Source of the DNA: Prevotella sp. UBA4268
GTDB taxonomy: Bacteria > Bacteroidota > Bacteroidia > Bacteroidales > Bacteroidaceae
NCBI GenBank assembly: GCA_002395135.1
Contig: DGWC01000043.1
Span: forward strand, 1-10,571
Direction: 5' to 3'
Length of the DNA: 10,571 nucleotides
The notes under the pieces are model-generated. The model had not been told where the DNA came from and did not search any database. It worked only from the letters and a program-made list of their open reading frames with translations. Position 1 is the first letter of the stretch, and every line of letters begins with the position of its first letter. This document shows positions 1 to 6,800 of this stretch, piece after piece. The translations under genes were made by a program, and so were the position numbers.

Positions 1-67
1 TAGTTCAGTTGGTTAGAGCGTCAGATTGTGGTTCTGAATGTCGTGGGTTCGAGTCCCACCGGGCACC
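1..67 (+). tRNA. tRNA-His (GTG anticodon), 5' end cut by the window edge
   Basis: The sequence begins at about tRNA position 8, so the D arm, anticodon arm, T arm and 3' acceptor strand are present. The anticodon stem is TCAGA/TCTGA around a seven-base loop TTGTGGT, which puts GTG at positions 34-36 and reads His codons. The T stem GTGGG/CCCAC encloses the loop TTCGAGT. The remaining 3' acceptor strand is CGGGCAC followed by a C. A C at position 73 is the tRNA-His hallmark, since it pairs with the extra G at -1. The next bases are CAA, so CCA appears not to be encoded and would be added after transcription. The missing 5' acceptor strand should read GTGCCCG, just outside the window. Confidence 0.93.
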
Positions 68-76
68 CAACAAGTA

Positions 77-109
77 AAACCCTTGTAAGTCAAAAACTTG
101 CAAGGGTTT
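77..109. terminator. Hairpin terminator between tRNA-His and asnB, probably bidirectional
   Basis: A 14-base stem, AAACCCTTGTAAGT against ACTTGCAAGGGTTT, closes a five-base CAAAA loop with a single G-T wobble. On the plus strand it follows the tRNA by nine bases and leads into GTTATTCT. On the minus strand it lies 87 bases past the asnB stop and leads into TTTTACTTGTT. Both sides have a moderate T-rich tail, so it can plausibly end both the tRNA and the asnB transcripts, which converge here. Bases 110-195 hold no gene; the only structure I see is a small palindrome, AGTTTG-TT-CAAACT, at 119-132. Confidence 0.75.
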
Positions 110-195
110 GTTATTCTCAGTTTGTTCAAACTTGTGTCACGCTATCCATCCATGGAGCATATCAAAATAAGGATTGAAAGACTCTACGTTATTGA

Positions 196-1860
196 TTAAT
201 AAGCCTGCTGGTGTACACCTTTGACAGCACGACCACTGGGGTCGTTCATGTTGCGAAAGGCAGCATCCCATTCAAGGGCTGTAGCGGTGGAGCAAGCCAC
301 ACTGGCCTCTGAAGGCACGCTGCGAGCAGCAGAGTCAGAAGGGAAGTGCTCGGCGAAGATACTACGATAGCAGTACTCCTCTTTGTTTTTAGGTGGATTT
401 ATGGGGAAGCGTTCTGCAGCATGAGCCATCTGCTCGTCGGTGACGGCCTTGGCAGTAATCTCCTTCAAGGTGTCAATCCACGAGTATCCAACACCATCAG
501 AGAACTGCTCCTTCTGTCGCCAGGCCACTTCATCGGGCAGCAGATGGGCGAAGGCTTCGCGCACAATTTTCTTCTCAATGGTTGTTCCTGGGCACATCTT
601 TGCCTCAGGATTGGTTCGCATGGCGACATCGAGGAACTCTTTGTCGAGGAAGGGCACACGCCCTTCTACGCCCCAAGCACTCAGGCTCTTGTTGGCTCGC
701 AGGCAGTCGTAGAGATGGAGTTTTCCTAATTTGCGCACCGTTTCCTCGTGGAAGTCTTTGGCCGTCGGTGCTTTATGAAAGTAGAGATAGCCACCGAAAA
801 CCTCATCCGCCCCTTCGCCGCTGAGCACCATCTTGATGCCCATCGACTTGATGACTCGCGCCAGCAGATACATCGGTGTTGAGGCACGGACCGTGGTGAC
901 ATCGTAAGTCTCTATGTAGTAGATTACATCACGGATGGCATCGAGTCCTTCCTGCACCGTATAATTGATTTCATGATGAACAGTGCCTATGTGGTCGGCT
1001 ACGAGACGGGCTTTTGCCAAATCGGGAGCCCCTTTCAGACCAACGGCAAAACTGTGCAGGCGTGGCCAGTAGGCACGTGTCTTCAAGTCATCCTCAATGC
1101 GGTGCTCACTGAACTTTTCGGCAAGGGCAGAGATGACACTGCTGTCGAGACCCCCAGAGAGAAGCACCCCATAGGGGACATCAGACATCAATTGCCTCTT
1201 AACGGCAGCGGTGAGTGCGTCGCGAATAGATTCTACTGAAGCGGGATTGTCCTTCACCGCATCATATTGCATCCAGTCACGATGGTAATACCTCTTCTGC
1301 CCTGTTGAGGCGCTCCAGTAATAATGCCCAGGCAGAAACGGCTCGTAATGCTCACACTGGCCTTCGAGGGCTTTCAACTCACTGGCCACATAAACGATTC
1401 CGTCATTGTCGTAACCCATATACAAAGGTATTACACCAATGGGGTCACGGGCTATTAAGTATTCATCGAGCTCTTCGTCGTAGAGCACAAAGGCGAAAAT
1501 ACCACTAAGATCTTCCAGAAAGTCAATGCCTTTTTCGCGATAAAGTGCCAAGATGACCTCGCAGTCGCTACCAGTCTGAAATTCAAACTTACCGGCATAA
1601 CGACGACGTATCTCCTGATGGTTATAGATTTCGCCATTCACGGCCAACACTTGTTTCCCGTCAGGAGAACGAAGTGGCTGTCCCCCCGACTCCGGGTCAA
1701 CAATGCTCAGTCGTTCATGAGCAAGGATGGCAGAGCCTCCACAATAGATGCCACTCCAATCAGGACCGCGATGGCGGATTTTCCGACTCATTCTTAGTGC
1801 TTTATCACGAAGAGCCTGCGACTGCTCTTTCACATTCAATATTGCTACTATTCCACACAT
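196..1860 (-). CDS. asnB: Asparagine synthetase B, glutamine-hydrolysing
   Basis: Cytosolic enzyme that makes asparagine from aspartate, glutamine and ATP. The 554 residues equal the length of E. coli AsnB. The N-terminal class II glutaminase domain (about 1-200) starts MCGI, so removing Met exposes the nucleophile Cys2; R50, the NGE of residues 75-77 and D99 fit the glutamine-binding positions. The C-terminal synthetase domain carries the ATP pyrophosphatase loop SGGLDSS (235-241), the conserved LSGEGADEVFGGY (346-358), and GVEGRVPFLD (397-406). RQKEQFSDGVGYSWID (448-463) is also typical of the AsnB family. The start is fixed by the catalytic Cys. It lies 164 bases downstream of amtB on the same strand. 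I saw no exact TAnnTTTG box in that gap, so it may depend on amtB read-through. All catalytic motifs are intact. Confidence 0.97.
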   Translation of the reverse strand: MCGIVAILNVKEQSQALRDKALRMSRKIRHRGPDWSGIYCGGSAILAHERLSIVDPESGGQPLRSPDGKQVLAVNGEIYNHQEIRRRYAGKFEFQTGSDCEVILALYREKGIDFLEDLSGIFAFVLYDEELDEYLIARDPIGVIPLYMGYDNDGIVYVASELKALEGQCEHYEPFLPGHYYWSASTGQKRYYHRDWMQYDAVKDNPASVESIRDALTAAVKRQLMSDVPYGVLLSGGLDSSVISALAEKFSEHRIEDDLKTRAYWPRLHSFAVGLKGAPDLAKARLVADHIGTVHHEINYTVQEGLDAIRDVIYYIETYDVTTVRASTPMYLLARVIKSMGIKMVLSGEGADEVFGGYLYFHKAPTAKDFHEETVRKLGKLHLYDCLRANKSLSAWGVEGRVPFLDKEFLDVAMRTNPEAKMCPGTTIEKKIVREAFAHLLPDEVAWRQKEQFSDGVGYSWIDTLKEITAKAVTDEQMAHAAERFPINPPKNKEEYCYRSIFAEHFPSDSAARSVPSEASVACSTATALEWDAAFRNMNDPSGRAVKGVHQQAY

Positions 1861-2024
1861 ATTATTCTATTTTTTAAAAGTTTCACTCCTCGGCCCAAAG
1901 CCTTCTGTCCACCTGAAGAGCACAAAGCCTTCCCCCCCTTTCAATCACACGTTCCTCAAACCAGGAAGTAACAGGTTAAAAAAAACTGACAGCATGGCTA
2001 CATCTTTACCGGATTACATAATAT
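1861..2024 (-). other. Spacer between amtB and asnB (164 bases)
   Basis: This noncoding gap separates the amtB stop (TAG) from the asnB start. Read on the minus strand, a weak hairpin (1989-2001, GTAGC-CAT-GCTGT, partly wobble pairs) is followed three bases later by eight T residues (1978-1985). That could give partial termination after amtB, but the stem is too weak to call a terminator. Bases just before the asnB ATG are A-rich (TTTTAAAAAATAGAATAAT) with no Shine-Dalgarno sequence, as is common in Bacteroidota. No exact TAnnTTTG element is present on this strand. Confidence 0.4.
1896..1932 (-). repeat. Pair of 10-base direct repeats (GAAGGCTTTG) upstream of asnB
   Basis: CAAAGCCTTC occurs at 1896-1905 and again at 1923-1932, exactly 27 bases apart. 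On the asnB strand each reads GAAGGCTTTG. They lie about 36-72 bases upstream of the asnB start codon, where a promoter or regulator site would be expected. The copies may be regulatory half-sites or chance similarity in a short purine-rich stretch; the sequence alone does not decide. Confidence 0.35.
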
Positions 2025-3407
2025 CTACTTGTTTTCTTTTTCCCTGATGTGCTCCTCGTATTCTGCCAACTCGCGCTCACCAATATGTGCAAGACCATAA
2101 TGCTCGTCATGCTGTGAGAAATCGAGCCCTACCTTTTCACTATAAGGAGAGACGCGCATGGGGATGAGACTGTCAATAAGTTTGTAGCCCAACCAACTCA
2201 TCAAAAACGTATACACAAAGACGATGACGATGGCCAGCAGATGGTAGAGAAAGACAACAAAGCCGTCCCATGTTCCGGCAACAAGGCCCTCCTGAATGAA
2301 AATTCCTGTCAGAATGGTGCCAAAGATACCACCTGTACCGTGAGTAGGAAACACGTCAAGAGCATCGTCAATACTAGTATGGGAACGCCAATAGACAGCC
2401 ACGTTACATATGAGCGTGATGACAAAGGCAATGAAGATACTCTGTCCGACGGTCACATAGCCTGCCGACGGCGTTATGGCCACTAAACCTACCACACAGC
2501 CTACGGCAGCACCCATTGCCGACGGTTTACGCCCACGTAGGCAGTCGAAGAATATCCATGTCATCATGGCTGTAGCAGAGGCCGTATTGGTGTTCAAAAA
2601 TGCTTTGACGGCCTGTCCGTCTGCATGAAGTGATGATCCTGCATTGAAACCGAACCAGCCCAGCCAGAGGAGTGCTGCGCCCAATAATACAAACGGAATG
2701 TTTGCGGGATCGCTCTTCTCTGCACTGCGACGTCCTAAATAGATGGCTCCTGCAAGTGCAGCGATACCCGATGAGGCATGCACAACAATGCCTCCAGCAA
2801 AATCAACAACACCCCAGCGAAGGAACAGACCTTCTGGATGCCATGTCATGTGAGCCAGTGGACAATAGATAACAAAAAAGAAGAACATCATAAAGAACAG
2901 GTAGGCCGAAAAGCGTACCCTTTCGGCAAACGATCCCGTGATAAGAGAGGGCGTAATAATGGCAAACTTCATCTGGAACAGGGCGAATAAAGCCAATGGA
3001 ATGGTTGCTCCTCCCAGTACGTTACCAGCAGGAGTCGTATAGACTTCTGCCCCAACGTTTTGAAACATCAAGAACGTCAGCGGATTGCCAATTACGCCGC
3101 CGATGTCATTGCCAAAGCATAATGAGAACCCGACCACAACCCAAAGCACCGAAATCAAGCCCATGGCAATGAATGACTGCAACATGGTAGAAATCACATT
3201 CTTCGCACCCACCATACCTCCATAGAAGAATGAAAGGCCCGGTGTCATCATCAATACAAAAATCGTGGCAGTTATCAGCCACGCCACGTCAGCAGATGAG
3301 ACTGCCGACCAGTCACACTCGAAAGAAGGTTCTCTCGAGAACAAACCTGCAGCAGCAATCACTGTCATTGCTGCCATAAGAATTATCCAACGTCTTTTTA
3401 CCTTCAT
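2025..3407 (-). CDS. amtB: Ammonium transporter (Amt/AmtB family)
   Basis: Inner-membrane channel for ammonium/ammonia uptake, 460 residues, expected to be a trimer. Basic residues (MKVKRR) followed by a hydrophobic stretch at 7-22 look like a signal peptide, as in E. coli AmtB; about eleven membrane segments follow from residue 41 to about 406. Family landmarks are present: FAIITPSLITGSFAER (148-163), W189, DFAGGIVVH (D202 and H210), WFGFNAGS (251-258), and a second pore histidine H356 in HGTGG. By analogy H210 and H356 are the twin pore histidines and F148/F254 the pore-gate phenylalanines. The cytoplasmic tail EKVGLDFSQHDEHY (424-437) matches the PII-contact tail, with HDE where HGE is common. 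No glnK gene adjoins it here. ATG is chosen because AAGG precedes it at a suitable distance. Confidence 0.96.
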   Translation of the reverse strand: MKVKRRWIILMAAMTVIAAAGLFSREPSFECDWSAVSSADVAWLITATIFVLMMTPGLSFFYGGMVGAKNVISTMLQSFIAMGLISVLWVVVGFSLCFGNDIGGVIGNPLTFLMFQNVGAEVYTTPAGNVLGGATIPLALFALFQMKFAIITPSLITGSFAERVRFSAYLFFMMFFFFVIYCPLAHMTWHPEGLFLRWGVVDFAGGIVVHASSGIAALAGAIYLGRRSAEKSDPANIPFVLLGAALLWLGWFGFNAGSSLHADGQAVKAFLNTNTASATAMMTWIFFDCLRGRKPSAMGAAVGCVVGLVAITPSAGYVTVGQSIFIAFVITLICNVAVYWRSHTSIDDALDVFPTHGTGGIFGTILTGIFIQEGLVAGTWDGFVVFLYHLLAIVIVFVYTFLMSWLGYKLIDSLIPMRVSPYSEKVGLDFSQHDEHYGLAHIGERELAEYEEHIREKENK

Positions 3408-3414
3408 GCTTTTA

Positions 3415-3418
3415 CCTT
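3415..3418 (-). promoter_or_regulatory. Shine-Dalgarno-like AAGG before amtB
   Basis: On the minus strand AAGG sits seven bases before the amtB ATG (AAGGTAAAAGC then ATG). It is the clearest ribosome-binding-like sequence in the window; gltB, gltD, glnN and asnB have no convincing equivalent. It supports the chosen amtB start. Confidence 0.4.
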
Positions 3419-3421
3419 ATT

Positions 3422-3613
3422 TATAATATATTCAAGTATCGCATTCGCTCAACTTCTTTTGTAGTTTAGAAGTTAAGTAGTGATCGCTTCGCTCGTCCTT
3501 CGGTCAGTAGTGAAGCCATTACTTGGTTTGCTGATATTTTGTCTCCAGACATTTGGCTTTAACTACTTAACTACTGACTACTTAACTACTTCTGAAACTT
3601 GAATAATATATAT
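3422..3613. repeat. Imperfect inverted-repeat element (about 190 bases) in the amtB leader
   Basis: The ends form an inverted repeat: TATAATATATTCAAGT at 3422-3437 matches the reverse complement of the right end (ACTTGAAT at 3597-3604 plus the following TA-rich bases) at about 13 of 16 positions. Inside it, AGTTAAGTAGT (3471-3481) is exactly complementary to ACTACTTAACT at 3562-3572 and again at 3577-3587. The centre carries small hairpin material: GCTTC (3486-3490) with GAAGC (3512-3516), and the palindrome TGTCT-CC-AGACA (3540-3551). No open frame or transposase is present. The form suggests a MITE-like or REP-like intergenic repeat, but whether it recurs in the genome cannot be seen here. 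If amtB starts at the promoter proposed at 3629-3656, the whole element is transcribed in its leader. Confidence 0.6.
3562..3590. repeat. 15-base tandem repeat, two copies
   Basis: ACTACTTAACTACT occurs at 3562-3575 and 3577-3590, separated by one G, giving a 15-base period. It lies in the right arm of the larger inverted repeat. Either copy can pair with the single matching sequence in the left arm (3471-3481), so two alternative stems of similar strength are possible. Confidence 0.8.
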
Positions 3614-3628
3614 CCCAAATTTCTGCAG

Positions 3629-3656
3629 CAAATTTACGCTGATTTCAAGAAACAAA
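3629..3656 (-). promoter_or_regulatory. Candidate amtB promoter, Bacteroidota type
   Basis: On the minus strand TAAATTTG (3629-3636) exactly fits the Bacteroidota -7 consensus TAnnTTTG, and TTTG (3653-3656) can serve as the -33 element. The spacer is 16 bases, slightly short of the spacing usually reported. Transcription would start near 3622-3625, giving amtB a leader of about 215 bases that includes the whole inverted-repeat element. A match in AT-rich DNA can arise by chance. Confidence 0.4.
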
Positions 3657-3666
3657 CCACAAGAAT

Positions 3667-3679
3667 CTTAAACTTTAAG
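3667..3679. promoter_or_regulatory. Palindrome CTTAAA-C-TTTAAG, possible operator
   Basis: A perfect 6-1-6 inverted repeat is centred on 3673, about 40 bases upstream of the centre of the candidate amtB -7 box and just outside its -33 element. That is a usual place for an activator site. The sequence is AT-rich, so chance is a real alternative, and no regulator can be named. Confidence 0.3.
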
Positions 3680-3729
3680 CCAAAAAAGTTATAAAATATA
3701 ATGAATTAAAACGAAATTACGCTATAATC

Positions 3730-3760
3730 TTTTAATTTATTATTAATTATAGTACTTTTG
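3730..3760 (+). promoter_or_regulatory. Candidate distal gltB promoter (P1)
   Basis: TACTTTTG at 3753-3760 exactly matches TAnnTTTG. TTTTA at 3730-3734 is a one-mismatch -33 element, 18 bases upstream. Transcription would start near 3765 and give gltB a leader of about 120 bases. The surrounding 3661-3780 is very AT-rich. Confidence 0.4.
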
Positions 3761-3791
3761 TTTAAAATTGACTACACTAACAAGTCCTTGC

Positions 3792-3802
3792 ACAATTATT
3801 GT
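3792..3802. promoter_or_regulatory. Palindrome ACAAT-T-ATTGT, possible operator for gltB
   Basis: A perfect 5-1-5 inverted repeat is centred on 3797. It is overlapped by a direct repeat of CACAA (3791-3795 and 3803-3807, 12 bases apart). It lies between the two candidate gltB promoters, about 41 bases upstream of the centre of the proximal -7 box. It could bind an activator of P2 or a repressor of P1. The identity of any regulator is unknown. Confidence 0.35.
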
Positions 3803-3834
3803 CACAAAAGAATCCCACTTTAATCATATTGTAT

Positions 3835-3842
3835 TACTTTTG
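3835..3842 (+). promoter_or_regulatory. Candidate proximal gltB promoter -7 box (P2)
   Basis: TACTTTTG is a second exact TAnnTTTG and is identical to the P1 box 82 bases upstream. A start near 3847-3850 would leave a leader of about 35 bases. No TTTG lies at the expected -33 position, where AATCCC is found instead. If it is real, this promoter may need an activator. No Shine-Dalgarno sequence is seen before the gltB ATG. Confidence 0.4.
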
Positions 3843-3884
3843 CACCAGATAACAAACATAAAGTAAGAGACAAACGACAACAAC

Positions 3885-6800
3885 ATGATAAAAAGTAAGC
3901 AAATAGGACTATACCATAACCAATATGAACACGACGCATGCGGTGTAGGAATGGTGGTTAACATACATGGTGGTAAAAGCCATGAACTGGTGGACCAGTC
4001 ACTTCGAATACTGGAGAACATGGAGCACCGAGGGGCAGAGACCCGAGACAAGACGGGCGACGGTGCTGGCATCATGTTGCAGATTCCGCATGAGTTCGTC
4101 CTTCTGCAAGGTATTCCTGTGCCAGAAAAAGGAAAGTATGGGACAGGACTGGTGTTCCTGCCAAAAGACGAAGAGCAACAGCAGGATATTCTGTCGGTAA
4201 TGATAGAAGAGATTGAACGCGAGGGGTTACAGTTGATGCACCTGCGCACGGTGCCTACTTGTCCTGAGGTATTGGGCGAGGCAGCCTGTCAGGTGGAGCC
4301 AGCCATCAAGCAGATATTTGTGACGGGCATTAGCGAAGATAAGGTGGAAGCCTTTCCTCGCATATTATACATCATCAGGAAGAAGATAGAGCAGCGCATC
4401 AACCATCCTGACTTCTATATCTGTTCGCTGTCAAGCACAAACATTATATATAAAGGAATGCTGACCAGCCGTCAACTGCGCCGCTATTTCCCAGATTTAT
4501 CCAGTCCCTACTTGACTAGTGGGCTGGCGCTGGTACACTCACGTTTCAGCACAAACACATTTCCCACATGGTCGCTGGCTCAGCCATTCCGCCTGTTGGC
4601 CCACAATGGAGAAATCAATACCATTCGCGGCAACCGCGGATGGATGAAAGCACGCGAAAGTGTGCTCAGCAGCGAGGCATTGGGTGACATCAGGAAAATC
4701 TCACCCATTGTGCAGGAAGGCATGAGTGATTCAGCAAGTCTCGACAACGTGTTCGAGTTCCTGGTGATGAGCGGACTGTCGTTGCCGCAGGCAATGGCCA
4801 TCCTTGTGCCAGAGAGTTTTAACAGCAAGAACCCTATTTCGGAAGAACTGAAGGCTTTCTACGAGTACCACTCTATATTGATGGAGCCCTGGGACGGCCC
4901 CGCAGCACTGCTTTTTTCTGACGGACGCTATGCCGGCGGCATGCTCGACAGAAACGGACTGCGTCCCTCGCGATATACCATTACGAAACAAGGCCTGATT
5001 GTCGTAGCCTCAGAGGTGGGAGTGATGGATTTTGAACCGGGTGACGTGATTAGTAAAGGACGTTTACAACCAGGCAAGATTCTACTCATCGACACACAAG
5101 AAGGCAAGATATATTATGACGGAGAGATCAAAAAACAAATGGCAAATGCGCATCCCTACCGTGAGTGGCTTAGCGAAAACCGCGTGCAGTTGGAAAAACT
5201 GAAGAGCGGCCGCCATGTAGACAATGCGGTGAGCGATTTTGAACGGAAACTGGTCGCCTTCGGTTTCGGCCAGGAAGACATCGACAAAACCATTGTGCCT
5301 ATGGCAACCACCGGACAAGAACCTGTTGCAGCCATGGGAAACGACACTCCGCTGGCTGTGGTGAGCGACCGTCCGCAATTGCTGTTCAACTATTTCCGCC
5401 AACAGTTTGCACAGGTAACAAACCCCGCCATCGACCCCATCCGCGAGGAACTGGTGATGAGCCTGACGGAATATATCGGCGCTGTTGGCACCAATATATT
5501 GACACCAGATGAATCAAACTGCAAGATGGTACGACTGCCACAGCCCGTACTCACCAACACCCAACTTGATTTGTTGTGTAACATTCGCTATAAAGGATTC
5601 AAAACCCAGAAACTGGCAATGCTCTTTGATATAGAACAGCAGGAGAACGGTCTGCGTCAAGCACTTGACGACCTCTGCCACAAGGCCGAAGCCAGCGTTG
5701 ACAACGGCGTGAACTATATCATCCTCACCGACCGCGACATTGACGAGCGCCATGCAGCGATTCCGTCATTGCTGGCTGTGAGTGCCGTTCATCATTATCT
5801 CATTGGTGTAGGCAAGCGTGTTCAGACGGCTCTTATCATAGAGAGCGGTGAAATACGTGAGACCATGCATGCAGCCCTGCTGCTTGGCTATGGAGCCAGC
5901 GCCCTGTGTCCCTATATGACCTTTGCCATTCTCGACGACCTTGTGAAACGGGGAAAGATTCAGGCAGACTATGCCACTGCTGAAAGCCGCTACATCAAAG
6001 CCGTTGACAAGGGATTAAAGAAGATTATGTCAAAGATGGGCATCTCGACCATCAGAAGTTATCGGGGAGCGAAGATTTTTGAGAGCATCGGACTCAATGA
6101 GGACCTGCTGCGCACGTATTTCGGCACAGCAGTGAGCACCCTTGGCGGCATCGGACTGAAAGAGATTGCCCGCGATGCCATTCGGCTGCACCAAGCGGCA
6201 AGCGAACAAACACCCATACAAAACCAAGGGCAGTTCTCCTGGCGTAAAGACGGCATCCGGCATGCATGGACACCAGAGACGATAGCCCGTTTGCAGTTGG
6301 CAACTCGTCAGGGCAGTTACAAAAAGTTCAAAGAGTGGGCTGCGCTCGTTGACAAGAAGGATTGCCCCATTTTCATTCGCGATTTCTTAGGATGGAAAAA
6401 GGCTGCAACACCAACGCCCATCGACGAAGTAGAACCTGCCGAATCAATCGTCAGGCATTTCGTGACGGGAGCCATGAGTTTCGGAGCCCTCAGCAAAGAG
6501 GCCCACGAGACATTGGCTCTGGCCATGAACAAACTCGGCACACGCAGCAATACGGGAGAGGGCGGCGAGGACAAGGCCCGCTACCACATGGAGGTGGATG
6601 GAGTATCGCTGTCGAGCAAAACCAAACAGATTGCCTCGGGACGTTTCGGCGTGACTGCAGAATACCTGGTGAATGCCGAGGAGATACAGATCAAGGTGGC
6701 ACAAGGAGCCAAGCCTGGCGAGGGCGGCCAGTTGCCAGGTTTCAAGGTAAACGATATCATTGCCAAGACGCGCAATGCCATCCCAGGCATCTCGCTCATC

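Noticed and set aside
1978..2001. Possible intrinsic terminator after amtB
   Set aside because: The eight-base T run is good, but the stem is only five pairs with two wobbles; it would at best give partial termination.
1748..2047. A 99-codon plus-strand frame crossing the amtB-asnB gap
   Set aside because: It overlaps the ends of both well-supported minus-strand genes, has no recognisable domain and has low-complexity composition.
3422..3613. CRISPR array or transposon
   Set aside because: There are only two direct repeats, with one base between them and no spacers, and no transposase frame; a palindromic intergenic repeat is the better description.
3781..3800. Possible sigma-54 promoter around TTGCAC
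   Set aside because: There is no GG pair at the required distance upstream of TTGC, so the -24 element is missing.
3824..4249. A 141-codon minus-strand frame over the gltB start
   Set aside because: It is opposite the conserved gltB amidotransferase domain and its Ser/Cys/Pro-rich translation is typical of antisense reading.
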